From Tamarix chinensis (lineage: Eukaryota > Streptophyta > Magnoliopsida > Caryophyllales > Tamaricaceae): DNA of 64,000 bases. The notes beneath the pieces were generated by a model, which was given only the letters and a program-made list of their open reading frames with translations, was not told the DNA's origin and made no database searches. The stretch spans positions 64,112,367 to 64,176,366 of the forward strand of contig CM060173.1 of the NCBI GenBank assembly GCA_030549775.1, in the 5' to 3' direction. How positions within the stretch are numbered: the stretch's first letter is position 1; each line of letters starts with the position of its first letter. Below, in pieces: positions 11,900-24,680 of the stretch. The position numbers and the translations under genes were made by a program.

Positions 11900-12234
11900 C
11901 CGATCCACCGGTTAGGAATAGTGGTTAGGGTTTAACCCTATGTGTGACCGATCCACCGGTAATAATAGTGGTGAGGACTTTGTCCCGCAAGTGTCCAGCC
12001 CACCGGAAATAATAGTGGGGTGACTCGAGCTCAATAAAAATAAATCATAGTTGCCAAAACACTTAAAAGGTACTAATTACTTACAGTGGAACACCATGTG
12101 AGCAGGAACCAGCCGATCCACCGGTAAGGAATAGTGGTGTGGACTTTGTCCCGCAAGTGACCGATCCACCGGCGAATAATAGTGGTGTGGACTTTGTCCC
12201 GCAAGTGACTGGCCCACCGGCAATAATAGTGGGG
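11900..12234 (+). repeat. CCACCGG...AATAGTGG repeat blocks in TL3
   Basis: Two blocks of three units each (CCGATCCACCGG, spacer, AATAGTGG), with spacer GACTTTGTCCCGCAAGTG. The blocks are separated by a stretch containing ACTTACAGTGGAACACCATG. Confidence 0.85.
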
Positions 12235-12741
12235 TATTCCTGTGCTCACATGGATTTGATAAAAAGTATGGTGTGAATCGAATTCGGATAAGAGATCAAT
12301 TAAATGATTAATCTGGACTACATTGGGCTTTTGTACTTTTACCTGGTTGATCATATGCATTTATGATTGTGTTCTTCTATTTGTCTACATGGCTTATGTG
12401 TTTATGTGTTGGCCTTAGTGATCAAGTCACCTTACTCAATACTGGACCCGTACTGATACTACCTTGGTTGATGGGTCCTGTGATGATCCACTGATGGTGG
12501 GGAGCAGACCTCTTGTGTAGGTTTAAGATCAGAGACTGTTTTGGGGTGGCAAGCCTGACTTGAGAGAGTAGGCAATCTGGAATTTGACCCATCGGGTTTT
12601 ATCTTGTTTAAATGTATTTCTATTTGGAAGTTACAAGTGTTAATAAACGTTTATGCGTACTCTGATTTTGTTGTATGATCTTTTGAATTCTTTTATGAAT
12701 TGTTAATTTGAATTTAACGTAAATCTTTTCTTTAGCCTTAG

Positions 12742-12789
12742 CACTTGGTACTGGAACGGTCGGAGAGAACCGGTCTGGTACTAAGTGTG
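12742..12789 (+). other. TL3 3' hairpin
   Basis: CACTTGGTAC pairs with GTACTAAGTG (one G-T wobble) around a GGTCGGAGAGAACCGG loop region. GTGGCGGTAACATTC follows. Confidence 0.65.
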
Positions 12790-13255
12790 GCGGTAACATT
12801 CTCAGAATTCACAGGTTTTAAGTATTTCTATCTTAATTGCTTCCGTTTTTTTAAAAAAAAATTTGTGAATTTTGGGGTGTTACAATAATTTTATGGGATT
12901 TAGACTTGGACGCTTCAGTGCTTAATATACACACATCAGGATGAGATTACTAAGTCAACTCATGGGAATTAGGTTATGATTTTTGGATATGATACTAATG
13001 ATGGAATTTTGAAGATGTCATAATACAATGGGAGTGGAACAACCAACATGGGAGAACAGACATTAAAGGAAGTGTAATTAGGATTTGACAGGACTTGAAA
13101 ATTTAGACCTACATTATATGCATATCTGTTTGACTGTGTTCCATGCTATATGTATATATGTTTTGACTATGTCTTATGCCTGAGAATCAATCTTAAATAA
13201 GATACTAATCACTTAAAGTCAAAGAGCATGTGATTAGGCCTATGGGATTATTTTT

Positions 13256-13264
13256 CTATATATA

Positions 13265-13300
<36 letters not shown>

Positions 13301-13338
13301 TGTATGTATGTATGTATGTATGTATGTTTGTATGTATT
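13256..13338. repeat. (TA)n/(TGTA)n microsatellite in TL2
   Basis: About eight TA units, then about sixteen TGTA units, located just before the CCACCGG-type repeats of TL2. It lies between TL3 and TL4. Confidence 0.9.
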
Positions 13339-13342
13339 CTCA

Positions 13343-13606
13343 TTCCACCAGGTAGAATAGTGGCTCGAGTGTGTTGTCCCCCAGAAATTTCAAACCGTTC
13401 CACTGGTTGAGAATAGTAGGGCGCCTACGCATTGTAAAATAAAACATACCTTTACAACCTATGGGAAATATACTAATGATTTAAAGTGGAAGAATGTGTG
13501 AGTCAGGACCATGTTTATTTATTCTCGTTCCAATGGGTAGAATAGTGGCTCGGGAGCATTTTTCTCCGATAAGTTTCAGACCGTTCCACCGGTTTAAAAA
13601 TAGTGG
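13343..13606 (+). repeat. CCACCGG-type repeats of TL2
   Basis: Two blocks, each with two recognisable units: TTCCACCAGGTAGAATAGTGG and variants, then GTTCCACYGGTT with AATAGTRGG. TL9 uses the same TTCCACCGG version, in contrast to the ATCCACCGG of TL1, TL3 and TL8. Confidence 0.75.
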
Positions 13607-14714
13607 GGTCCTGCACTCATCGCACATAAAAGAATGAAAATGGACTGTACTTAATAAAAGGATCTGGACCGTATTATGCCTTATAAGATGATCATTTACT
13701 TGAAATACCCAAAAACCTAATTTTAAGAGTTTTAGTTAAATAAGGATTTATTATATAAATTAATTAAATAAATCATTTCATTAAAATAAAAGGGAATTAA
13801 TTAGGGAAAATCAAGAAGAAATTTATAAATATTTTAATTAGAAAATTTTTAGGTATTTTGGCTAATTAAGGATTTCATTTTGGCAATTAATTAAATAAAT
13901 TATTTTATTTAAAATAAGAAGGAGAAATTAGGTCCAAATTAATAGGAAATTTATAAATAATTTAATTGGAGAAAATTAGAGTGATTTGCTAATTAAAATG
14001 AAATTTATGAAAAACCTTTCAAAAATCCTAAATTAGCCTAAAAAGGAATTTAAATATTATTTTATTTAAATGTTATTATTTTTAAATGTCCCAAATATTT
14101 TAATTAATTTAATTAACCCAACCCACTATATTTTTCTTTTCCCTTTTTCCTTTTCTTTCTTCCTTTTTATTTCTTTTTTTTTCTTTCTTCTTCTTTTCTT
14201 TTTCTCCTTCCCGATTGGACCTGTTCGTGGCCCAATCCCCTTCTTCCTTTCCTTCTTCCTTCGGCGGCCCAAAACATTGCGCGACACCTTTCTTCTTTTT
14301 CTATCGAAACGTAGTGTTTGTTTAATGAACAATTTTATCCATCACCCAATCTGGTCCTCTTTTCTTTCTTTTCCTTCTTTCTCCCCTGACTGCCTGGTTT
14401 GCCCTTTCCTTCTTCTTCCTCAGCCGTTCACGACCTACAACCCTTCGCCTCGTCAACCTACAACGACCGAGAGTTTCACCGCCGGTTACGCCCATTTTAA
14501 CCAGCCATTTTTCTCCCTTTCTCTTCCCCCTGATTCAGTGACCACATTTACCCAACCCACCTCCCTTCCTTTTCGCGCATGACCCCTTCTTTTCCTGTGC
14601 AACCACACTGCCATGACCTAGATTTTCGCAACCTCATGATGCCGCCAACGAACCCTAACCCCACTTTCCCCATTCCCTCATCGTCCCACAGACCTCACCC
14701 TCTCATTTAAACCC

Positions 14715-14722
14715 TATATATA
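14715..14722 (+). promoter_or_regulatory. TATA box in TL4
   Basis: TATATATA in the context ACCC-TATATATA-CCCCC, 1.01 kb from the element start. It sits at the equivalent position to the boxes in TL3, TL7 and TL8. Confidence 0.55.
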
Positions 14723-14905
14723 CCCCCAGATTGAGCCCTGATTTGAGCTTTAGTTGCTTACCCAAAAAACCTCCCTTATGCCCTGCCGCCCCTTCAGACA
14801 CCATTTCTGCCACCTCCGGCCAACTATGCTGCCCTCTTTGCGCACCCAACTAATCCTTGCACCACCCTCTAACTAATTGAACCACCTATATCCCTCGATT
14901 TTTCC

Positions 14906-14929
14906 TGCACAAGCCACCCCGGTTGTGCA
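14906..14929 (+). other. Leader hairpin in TL4
   Basis: TGCACAA can pair with TTGTGCA across a 10-nt GCCACCCCGG loop. It is the same site as the CCGTGCAAAGTT motif in TL1, TL7 and TL8. Confidence 0.45.
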
Positions 14930-15393
14930 AAGTTTCCTCCCGGATCAATCATTTCTTCCATCTCTGCCACCCTTTGCGCTACCGTCCACCACCACTTCCG
15001 CTACTGCCACTGCCTCATTCACCTTCCAAAAGCCCCTGCAGACCCTCCTCTATCTCCCCTACCTTTCTTTTCCTCTTTTTCCTTCTCCTCCTCTCTTTCT
15101 CTTCTTTTTCCCCATTCAGCCACCACCACCGTTGTCGTGCGCCGCCACCTTTGGCTGTGACGCCACCCTCATTATGTTCCTCTCCTTCTAGACAACCATA
15201 ATCACCCTTACTTCCACCCTCTTTTTTCTTCTCTTTTTCCCAGCCCTCAACTTTTCCCCTTTTCTTCTCTTTTTTTGGCCACCGCCGGCGCTGCCTATCA
15301 CCACTCGTCCAAGGTTGAACCCTAAACCCTCTCAACCCTTTTTCACTATTTATACAAGCTTTAATTTATTTTATTTCATTTATTTGAATATAT

Positions 15394-15579
15394 ATACTAT
15401 TATTATTATTATTACGACTACTATTATTGTTGTTGTTGTTGTTATTATTATTATTATTATTATTGTTGTTTTTATTTTTTTATTGAGGGCTAAAGCCCTA
15501 TTATATTTTTTATTTCGATTATAATATTATTATTCTTATTGTTGCTATTATTATTAATAATATTAATATGTTATTGTTG

Positions 15580-15629
<50 letters not shown>

Positions 15630-15762
15630 TTCAATGTTAGTATTATTATTCTATATAGGGCTAAAACCTTATTGTGCCTATTTTGAATTTTAGTAGTAGT
15701 ATTATAAATATCAAGTCTTATTATTATTAATATTTTTATCATTAGCATTTATTATTATTATT

Positions 15763-15804
<42 letters not shown>

Positions 15805-16049
15805 TATTAAGTTTATTATTATTCAATGTAGGGTCAAAACCCTACTTCATTTTATCTTCAATTATTATCATTAATATTATAACCATTATGATTATTAATA
15901 TTTTTGTAATGTTATTATGATTTTTATCATTATTATTATTACTACTTCATTATTATTATTATTACTAATGTTGCTAATATTATTATTAGTATTATTTTGG
16001 TAAAGGGGCTGAAGCTCTTACTTCACTTTGTTTTTGATTTATGCCCTTA

Positions 16050-16086
<37 letters not shown>

Positions 16087-16141
16087 GGTTATTATTATTA
16101 TTGTTATTATTATCATTATTTTTATTTTTATTGGTATTTTT

Positions 16142-16179
<38 letters not shown>

Positions 16180-16222
16180 TATCATCATTATTATTTTAGT
16201 ATCATCATCATTATTATTAGTA
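15394..16222 (+). repeat. Long ATT/TTA/GTT microsatellite region in TL4
   Basis: More than 800 bp of triplet runs, broken by the spacer GGGCTAAARCCYTA at about 15487, 15657, 15831 and 16005. That spacer spacing suggests the microsatellite grew together with a 170-bp higher-order unit. Isoleucine- and leucine-rich open frames here are not genes. Confidence 0.85.
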
Positions 16223-16420
16223 TAAAGTTTTCAAACCTTATATTATCAACTTTTATATTATTACTATTATTTCTATATTATTAGCCAAATTTAGTAATTA
16301 GTTAATGATTATTATTATTAATATTTTATTATTTTATCAAAAACCTAGTCTTAGAATAAATTAGTAAATAATAGTATTTTTGGTATGAGGGAATCTAATT
16401 TTAGATTTTTTCTCATATAG

Positions 16421-16482
16421 GTGAGACCAGTCAAAGCCCTAAGGAGGCATAGGAGCGTGCTCCAAGACCGGTGTCATTTTAG
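16421..16482 (+). other. Conserved mini-exon-like block (62 nt) in TL4
   Basis: The acceptor-like TTTTTTCTCATATAG precedes it and the donor-like ATTTTAG/GTAAGG ends it. It contains CCCTAAGGAGGCATAGGAGC and the palindrome GGAGCGTGCTCC. This is the best-looking pair of splice-like sites among the copies. Confidence 0.6.
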
Positions 16483-16910
16483 GTAAGGGTATTGCTAAGG
16501 CCTTATATGTGTTGATGTGCATTACATGCTTTGTATGTTATGAATCCTATGTTTATTATTGTAATTATTTTGTGTGTGGCATGGCGTGAAGTTGAAGTGT
16601 GTTCATATGTTATAATATGACATGTGTATTATGTATATGTGATGAAATATTGTGGTATGTGATGATTGCTTTTGTGACCCTTTAGACATGCATGTGAGGA
16701 TGTATAAAAGTGGTATTGTGTGGGAAAAAGTTTGAAAATGGAAAATGAGAAATAAGTTGACCAAAGGGGAGTAAATTAACCAAGAAGAAATGAGTTGACC
16801 ATGGGACGTGAGTTGACCTAAAAATGTTAATGATCCATTAGTGGAAGAAGAATAGGGGTGAAAGTAAAATGAAGGAATGGGAGAGTCTATGGTTTTGCAT
16901 AAGAGATTCT

Positions 16911-17105
16911 AGGGTTTTGTATGGATGGACTTAGGGTTTTGCATGACAGATTTTATGGTGTTGCATGGAAGAATCTCAACTAGGGTTTTGTATGGATGGA
17001 CTTAGGGTTTTACATGATATATTTTATGGTGTTGCATGGGAGAATCAGAACTAGGATTTTGTACGGGTGGACTTAAGGTTTTGCATGGATGAATCTAGGG
17101 TTTCA
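16911..17105 (+). repeat. 71-bp direct repeat in TL4
   Basis: AGGGTTTTGTATGGATGGAC starts units at 16911 and 16982, and a diverged third at 17053. The unit also contains GGTGTTGCATGG...GAATC. Similar TTTAGGGTTTTGCATG wording appears in TL3, so this zone is prone to tandem growth. Confidence 0.8.
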
Positions 17106-17765
17106 TGTGAGAGTTTTAGGGTTTGCATGAAAAGTTCGAAAGGTTGCATGAGATGTGTAAAGTCTGCATGGAAGTGAAATTTACGTTTCAAAAGTTGATT
17201 TGGGGTGTGAGGGAGGTAATATAATTGTTGTTTAGGTGTTTGAATAATTTGGATGAAAAATAGTACGTGGAGTAATATAAGGGTATATAGGAGACCGAGC
17301 TAGGGTTTGGTGTAGACAATTAGGGTTTGGTGTGGCTACTCAGGGTTTTTGTGGTAGCAGCACTTGGTCATTAAAGTGTAATGATGATGGTGGAATCTAT
17401 GAGTTGTGATGTATAGAGTGTTAAAAATGATTTGGGTTGTGTGAGGTGGAGTAGGATGGGCCACTTAGGCCTAAATTAGGGTTTCTGGAGAAAATCCTAG
17501 AGTAAGGTAATGAGTGGACTTGGAGGTGTACAGTGGTGGGCCTTGACCCACATATTTCGGTGTTGGAGTTTTAGTGTGAGTTTGAGTATAGAAGAAAGGT
17601 TGTTGGGCAAGTTAGGAAGTGTAGGGTTCTCATGATATGGTACAGATCATTAGGAGGGTTAATGTAAAGGGAGTGATTCATGCATGTCTAGGGTAAAGTT
17701 TTTGAATAAGACACCTTAATATATTAATCATTTAAAGTGGAAGATTGTTGAGCTGGGCTCATACC

Positions 17766-18059
17766 AATCCACCGGCGAATAATAGTGGTTAGGGCATAAT
17801 GTCCTATATGTGATCGGTCCACTGGCTATAATAGTGGGGGATTTTGTGCTCAATAAAATCGAACATATTTGTGGTAAGACATGGGAAATACACTAAGTAC
17901 TTACAGTGGAACACCATGAGAGTTGGGGCCAGACCAGTCCATCGGCGAATAATAGTGGTCAAGAGCTTTATGCCCTTTATGTTTTAGGTCCACTGGTAAT
18001 AATAGTAGTCAGGAGCTATGTGCCCTGTATGTATCTGGTCCACCGGCTATAATAGTGGG
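17766..18059 (+). repeat. CCACCGG...AATAGTGG repeat blocks in TL4
   Basis: Two units in the first block (17766-17840) and three in the second (about 17933-18059). Between the blocks the sequence reads ACTTACAGTGGAACACCATGAG. Confidence 0.8.
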
Positions 18060-18666
18060 GTTCCCATACTCGCATAGATTTGATAAAAAGTATGGTGTGA
18101 ATCGATTTTTGATCAGAGATTAATTAAGTAATTAATCCGGATTATAAATGGGCCTTTATGTATCTACCTGAATGATTGTACGATGTTATGTTATCATGAT
18201 GGACTATATGCTCTTTTATTTCTTCTACATTATTTATGTGATTTTATGTGTTGACCTTAGTGCATCAGTTACCTTACTCAGTACGTAGCATACTGATCAC
18301 CCTTTTTACGGGTGCTACTCATTCCCCCGAGTAGTAGGCCCTTCTGACTTTGTGCAGGTGGGCGAGACATTAGGCGGAACTGAGTATTGAGCTTGTGGTT
18401 AACTCAAGGTTCAAGAGTACTGTGGCCGGATTCACTCTTCTAGTTATTTTATTTCCCTTATGTTATTTCTCTTTGTATCGGATTTACGCCTTTTGATTTA
18501 TTACTTTGTTTTTAGTATTTGAGATAAACCTTTTAACCATTGTACAATTATTTCTCTTTTTGGACATGAATTATAATTCTTTTACGCGTACTCTAGTTTT
18601 TTGAATGTTATACACTCTTGATTTAAGTATTAATTAAAGTTTAACAAAAATTTCTTTTAGCCTTAG

Positions 18667-18712
18667 TACTTGATACTGGAACAATCAGAGTGAACCGGTC
18701 TGGTATTAAGTG
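18667..18712 (+). other. TL4 3' hairpin
   Basis: TACTTGATAC pairs with GTATTAAGTG. Compared with TL3, a G-C pair has become A-T on both arms, a compensatory change. GTGGCGGTAACATCC follows. Confidence 0.65.
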
Positions 18713-19311
18713 TGGCGGTAACATCCCTAGAATTCACAGGTTTTAATTTAAGTACTTCCGTTTAAAAGAAAAAAATAGTGAATTTTGGGGTGTTACATTA
18801 CTTGGTTGTATTTCCTTTATCAATTAATGTGAAAGCATATGCTACTTGTATCCATATTTTCAATAGTATTATTTCCTTACTCAGTACATAGCGTACTGAC
18901 CACCCATTTTATGGGTGCTGCTCATTCCCACAAGCAAACCTGCCCTGTTTTGTAGGTATTTGATGATGAATTAGCTTGTTGTGCTTGCCTTGGGTGAGCG
19001 TTAAATGTATTGATAAAGGGTATGGTTATCCAGTTATATGTATATCTCTCTTTGGACTCATAATCCTCTATTTTTACTATTTATTCCCTTCTTTCTTTTT
19101 TCGTATCATGTATTGCGGTGGAATCAAGTGATTCTCACACTTGATTCCTAGGTATGATGTTACTTTTGCCTTGCACCCGACATGGACTAGGCATTGGGAG
19201 TGTCTCTTCTATATTGGATATGGCGTGACATCCCCATGTTTTATGTTTTGACTTCTGCTATTAACTTTTTTAAACGAAAAATTTTAAGTTCCAAAATTTG
19301 GGGGTGTTATA

Positions 19312-19825
19312 ACTTCTTTGTGTTAGTTATAAGGTTTAAAGGGGTCTTTATCTCTTTCTTTTTGTGTAATATGGTCTTTTTAACATGTATCATGTGAAGT
19401 TGCAAGATAGGAGATTCAAAAATCTACCTAAACACCTACCTTATTACCAAAATTCTTCTTATTAGCTCTAAATGCAAGTATTAGTTAGTTAAGTTGTATT
19501 CTATAATCCTACACTTTTTCTACATATGTTAGGATGTCATGATATGAAAGGAAACTTACCTTTAGCTACCATACTTTTCTCTCAAAACTAAGAGCTCTTC
19601 TTCAACCTCAAGTGCAATAGTTTGAGGTTTTATTGTAAAATCTTACAAGATCTATCCTAAGACTTAAATACATTAGGTGGTTTTTGCAAGTATTGATTTT
19701 AAGGGTTATCAAAAATCAATTTCCATCACTTCTATTCTCCCCTATTTCTACCTCTCTTTTTTTTTGTTCTTCATTTTAAGAATACCAAAACCTAGCAAGA
19801 CCTAAGTTGAATCTTATATGTATCA
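19312..19825 (+). mobile_element. Gypsy-i 3' LTR, second part
   Basis: Resumes with the duplicated ACTTC and then parallels the Gypsy-ii LTRs: TTTTTGTGTAATATGG, CATGTGAAGTTG and AAAAATCTACC. It ends at TCTTATATGTATCA, the LTR terminus. The 5' partner LTR is outside the window, so the target duplication cannot be checked. Confidence 0.85.
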
Positions 19826-20024
19826 CAATCTTTCAAATGTTATCACTGTCAAAGTATGATCATACCTACAGATAGGATCATACTTAATATGACTTATGAA
19901 GGAAATATACTAGTTGAGAAGGAAAATGTTGTACACTTATCCTTAGTCATAGTTTTTTTATATTAGATTTTTCTATCAAGGTTTTAATGATGCATTGTTT
20001 TAAAGATATATTCTTAAGGGGGAG
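19826..20024. other. Gap between Gypsy-i and the copia-like LTR
   Basis: About 200 bp of AT-rich sequence with no gene. Its right end, TTAAGGGGGAG (about 20014-20024), looks like the polypurine tract of a copia element. The rest could be degraded copia internal DNA or plain flank. Confidence 0.4.
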
Positions 20025-20383
20025 TGTTGTAAATATCAAAAGATGTACATTTAGTGGGAGTGTTGTAAATGTATTAATTACATATTGTAAATGTATAATT
20101 CATGAATGTATATTATATTAAATCCTAGGTTTAGTATTCTCATTATTTCCATTACAACAACTTTTTCCATCATGTGTGTCCTAATTTACATCTCCTCCGC
20201 CACCTTCTATATTCCTTAAATCCCTATCATAATAAATGTAAGAAATATGGATACTATATATATGGGATATAACGAATTGCTTATGTGAAAGAACTCATAT
20301 GTATAAATGAATAAAAGAGTCTCTACTCTCTTACCCTCTATCTTTTCTTGTTATCTATATTTTAGCTTTTCAATATCATAACA
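20025..20383 (+). mobile_element. Probable Ty1/copia 3' LTR
   Basis: A polypurine tract AAGGGGGAG is directly followed by TGTTGTAAATATC, the typical junction of plant copia elements. A TATATATATGGGATATAACG promoter-like stretch lies inside. The proposed end is ATCATAACA at 20383. The phrase GGGAGTGTTGTAAATGT is repeated at 20053, a short internal duplication. No reverse transcriptase is visible upstream and no target duplication can be tested, so the 3' boundary is approximate. Confidence 0.45.
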
Positions 20384-21615
20384 CATATTAATATACAAAA
20401 AAATACTAAATAGTTATTATTACCTCTCATGTAATTATGTTATCAACCAGACATTAGTTGAGGGTGTGCACATCCCATTGGTTGAGATTTGGTGGTGCTA
20501 CAAGGTACTCATATTAAAGAGCAACAATCTTACATAATCCTCATGCTAAATTGTAGGAGGCTTACATATTTCCCATTTTAGGGAATGACATTTTAACCTA
20601 GACAAACATATGCTAGTATTATGGATACACGAGATATCTACATCACATTTTCTTACTCAAACTAAATATCGAACAGTTAAAGTTGTGATTTTATTATTTT
20701 TCCCTAATTAACTTAGATATTCTATGTAGTTGTATTAATTTTTGGAAAATTTATTTATCTAATTGACACTAAATTTCATTTATATATGTAGTTAAGGTAC
20801 AATAGGCTCACTAAGTGAGATGTGGTAATGTTGCACGTTTCTCTTGATAAAGAGTTGTTTGCACATTTCTTACGCTAATAAGTTGTATAAGGTGTCACTA
20901 TTCTAAAATTCATATATTATTATAATTATAAAAATTTATTTTGCATCCCTTTAACTCTTAAGATGGTTTTAAAACATTTTTTTCCGATCATTTAGCCATT
21001 TTTACGGTTTTAAGTCCTATAAAACATTTGAGCCACTTTTGGAAATCGAAGTTTTCCTGAATTAATATAACTTGATCATATTTGGATTCCTTGACTTTTT
21101 TTAATTCTCCTAAGCCTTTTTAAATGGAGATTTTTAAAGAAAACTACTATTCACTATACATTTTACCCTTATTGGTGTTTTAAGACCCAAAACTAGCATT
21201 TTAGCAAACAAAAAATTACAAATCTTCAATAATACTTACATATTGGAATATTTAATCTAATTATGATTTGAAAATGGATTGTAAATATTTTGATATTTTT
21301 AGATAAATTATGTTAATTTAGACATAATTAGTCATCAAAACTTAATTTTCTTTACATTAACTGGTCCTAAATATCCTAGTTTTGTTCATATCTTCCTATG
21401 TTATCTAAAATAAAGTGGGAACATTATTTTTGACTAGTTGAGATTTGTAAAATCTAGAAGATATGTTCTCTTCAGTTTATTTTTGATATTTTCTATTATT
21501 TTAATCATTTGAAGTTCCTAAAGCTGTTAAATATCCAAACACAGGTAAAACTTCTTCCAAATTTTTTCCTCCACCCATTTTCTGTCCGTTACAACCCCAA
21601 AACCAACCTGCATAG
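20384..21615. other. Unassigned AT-rich intergenic DNA
   Basis: No convincing open frame, repeat boundary or RNA gene is seen. It is the left flank of TL5; its continuation is at 28710. Confidence 0.6.
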
Positions 21616-22468
21616 TATAACACTCTAAAATTTACTAACCTTAATATTCAGGTGTTTATCTTTTTAATTCTTCCCTAATCCTTAACTGTGGTTTTATCAT
21701 CTTATGTTTCAATCCCCAAACATTTTCCTCTCATGTTGAATAGATTTCAACCCTAATTTGGTTACCCAAACTAAACCCTAACTATGCATATTAACCCACT
21801 CAACACTACCCAACCTTTCATCTTAAGCGTCCCTTTCTCATTCAAGTGTCTCACACTCCACCTCTCACCCATACCCCCCTCTATTTCACTTCAAACTTAT
21901 GACCCCCTCTTTTATGCCTTAATCCTAGAGAAACCCCTTCACCTTTTCCATTTCATGTAACACCCAAATCACTTGCATTAAACCTCCTTTGCGTCCTCTT
22001 AGGGTGACAAATTCCAACCATGAATGTCCCTTCCTTCTTTAGTTTTTCTTAGTTCCTTCTTTTCCTTGAACCTTCATTTCTCTTGTTCTTTATTTGTTGG
22101 TTGACCTTGTGGTGGTTTTCTTTGGTTTTTATTGCCTTCTTTCTCCCCCAACCTTTTTCCACATGTGATGTTTCACAACCACCTCACACAACACCACCTT
22201 GAACTACATTAGTTCTTCATACCACCATCTACCATTTATGTTGCTTCTACACACAAATTACCCTCCTCTAGTATCCCCCATTCATATTGCGACCCCCATC
22301 AATATCTAACATTCACATAACCCAAAAATATCATTACCACTCCTTCATGCAAACCCCTAGCTACAGGAATATCCCATGCAAACCCCCCTTAGTTGCACTA
22401 AAACCTCATGCAGAGCCTTTGGTGGTGCCTTTGGGTGTTCCAAGTGGTGGTTACAACTAGTTGTTTTT

Positions 22469-22496
22469 GTTGTTGTTGTTGTTGTTGTTGTTGTTG
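22469..22496. repeat. (GTT)n microsatellite in TL5
   Basis: Nine to ten GTT units in the pyrimidine-rich part of TL5. Confidence 0.9.
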
Positions 22497-24680
22497 ATTG
22501 AATCACTCCACCCCTTCATCTTCTTCTACCTTGGGTTTGCTTCTTAAACTCTCTTTATTCCCCATGCTGGTTTTATGTATTCTAGCACTTACAATTCTTG
22601 GATAGCTAATGATTTAATTTATTTTATCTAGGTGATCCTAAGGTGTTAAAGGAAGTATTTAGGAATTTTGTTGCTTAGAGACAAGTTCTAACTTGGTAAG
22701 GACACATATATATAGTTTAGGGATTTTGATGCTATGTGATCTTTTCATATAAATTGTCATGATATAATGCCTTGCTTATAAATCATGTTTTAGAATTTCA
22801 AAGGCATTTATGTATTTCTGTTGTGATTTTCATGAAGCATGTGTTTGGTATGATTTTATGTAAATTACAATGCTTAGGCTATGTTAATCTTCATTCCAAT
22901 TTTATGAGCATGATGTAATATTTTATTATTATTGCTAATAATATTGGTAATTATTTGGTTATATGATTAAGTATTGTTGATGAGTTAAAATAGTGTAGTT
23001 AGATTTTTGGGTATTTTTCTCATAAGAGTGATTTAATTATCAGGCCTTGTTTAGTTTTATAGGTGAATCAATTTATGATAATTACTTTTTTCGAGTGTCT
23101 TATTATTTATGAGAGATTATGAATGGAAATGGTGAAGCTTGGTGAATGTTGAGTTTTGGGCAATTTGTGCTAGAATCGGTCTAAGGGAAACTATAATACC
23201 CTATTTTCAAAAAACCCTAATTATAACTTATATTTATGTGTATTAGTTATACTAATTATTTTAGGATACTTGATAATAAATATGTTCATTAATATGTGTA
23301 TTATTATTATGACTATTCAATTATAAAATTTAATTAGGTTAAAATACGCTAGAAATTGAGTTATACTTTTTGAACTTAGGTTGGGTCATAACCGGTATCC
23401 ATTTCATCAAATAAGTCTAACCTGATAAACCTTAAATTCTACCAAATATATTTTTCCTCTAAATCTTTACCTAAATAATTTACCCTTACCCTATATTAGA
23501 TTTGCTTACCTCACCCTACTGCCGCTACCCCGACATAACCATCCTTCATGCCACCTATGAACCACACACCTCCCTCTACCATGCTTGATTTCATCCCCAT
23601 GTTTTGCTCCACCTTTTCCCTCATGCCATTGTCTATTTAACCCCCTACTCCCTATTATTTTTAATTGTGTTGTATGTTAACCCCCCAAGCAGCCCATACA
23701 CTCCCTCTCTTTCCCCGAGCTCCCTCAAGTAAGAAGAAGCTCCATTGTTCAACATTTTATCATTATGTTTTTCACCATTTTTACCCACCATCGTCAACCT
23801 CCTCCGAACACCACCTCCTTGTTGCACTCACTACTACTAAAACCCCTATCCGAGCTACAGAAAAAGCTGCCAAAACACCCCTCCAACCTGTAGAAAAACC
23901 CATTAAAACCACCCCTAGGCTGCACATATAATCACCAAAAACCCCACCCCTCTTCTAGCAAAAACAACAATAAACCCCTTTGCTTCAGCAAAAAATGTCA
24001 AAACCACCCACATTGTTGCACCTAAACCCATCAAACCCTCCCCTTGCTTTGATTAAAAGCACCAAAACTACATCCCTTGTACCGCCCATTTCTGTCGTTT
24101 CTCCCTTCCTTAATTCAATAACTTCCACCAATTTCTCCTACCTTTGGTTCATGAGTTCCAATGTAGTGTTGGTGTTCCTTATTTGGTTGATTAGATATTT
24201 TTGAGTTGGTTTAATTAATTTTAGGTTATTTTGTGATGTATTAAATGCTAATACATGTGTTATTGGGTGTTAACTTCTTAATTAATCTTTGAGGATCACA
24301 GAGAAGACGGTCTTTCATAATTTTGTATAAGCTTGGATTTAGGTAAATCCAATCACTCATGGTAGATAATTATGTTGGTAAATCCAATCACTCATGGTAG
24401 ATAATTATGTTTGAGAATGATATGAACTTTTAGACCTAGAATCATGCTAGGGTTCATCCTTTCTATATATTTTAGCATGCATGATAAAATGATAATATGC
24501 TAAAAGGATGATATGTATGGTTATTGATAATTAAGTTGTATGCATGGTAATATGTCAAATATTTTATATCTATATGTATAAGATTTTGTTAGGGATTCCA
24601 TTATTATCATATTATGATTCAAATCCCATGGTTCATAACTCATGAATGCTTATGCGTGGAAGTAAGGTTATGATAGTTCA

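Larger units (their letters stand above)
8428..12884 (+). mobile_element. TL3: LTR-like element inside TL2, 5' truncated
   Basis: Ends TTTTGGGGTGTTACA at 12884. Alignment by eye with TL8 and TL4 starts only at about 8428, so roughly the first 215 bp, including the TG terminus, are missing and no target duplication can be checked. It contains a pyrimidine zone (8650-9780) with TATAAATA; an intron-like stretch between CAAG/GTGA (9787) and TTACAG/GT (about 9946); ATT repeats to about 10440; a 60-nt mini-exon-like block; a 27-bp tandem array; CCACCGG repeats; and the 3' hairpin. It is closest to TL8 except between about 12425 and 12650, where it matches TL9 and TL1 instead. Confidence 0.7.
13701..18798 (+). 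mobile_element. TL4: complete LTR-like element with perfect 5-bp duplication
   Basis: Begins TGAAATACCCAAAAACC and ends TTTTGGGGTGTTACA. The perfect duplication TTACT lies at 13696-13700 and 18799-18803. At 5.1 kb and without nested inserts it is the best single copy for describing the family. In order: AT-rich 5' part; pyrimidine zone (14120-15300) with TATATATA; long ATT microsatellite (15394-16222); mini-exon-like block; 71-bp direct repeat; CCACCGG blocks; CACCCTTTTTACGGGTG hairpin with TTTGTGCAG/GTGG; and the co-varying 3' hairpin. No tRNA primer site follows the 3' end, and no internal domain or second LTR is present. Confidence 0.8.
6019..19311 (+). mobile_element. TL2: LTR-like element inserted in the Gypsy-i LTR, carrying TL3 and TL4
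   Basis: Begins TGTAATACCCCAAAAA and ends GGGGGTGTTATA. A perfect 5-bp duplication ACTTC lies at 6014-6018 and 19312-19316. Without TL3 and TL4 it is about 3.7 kb. It has its own pyrimidine-rich zone (6230-7030) with a TATA-like run near 6714, a TAG/...GTAAGG block near 7488-7540, tandem arrays at 7777-8400, CCACCGG-type repeats at 13343-13606 and the TGTAG/GTAT acceptor-like site at 18954. The 3' hairpin is degraded, though GATATGGCGTGACATCC preserves the usual GTGGCGGTAACATCC position. It diverges from TL1, TL3, TL4, TL7 and TL8, so it is an older subfamily or an older insertion. Confidence 0.75.

Noticed and set aside
8428..18798. TL3 and TL4 as the two LTRs of one element with an 816-bp interior
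   Set aside because: TL4 has its own perfect TTACT duplication, and the interval carries TL2-type CCACCGG repeats rather than a primer site or purine tract.
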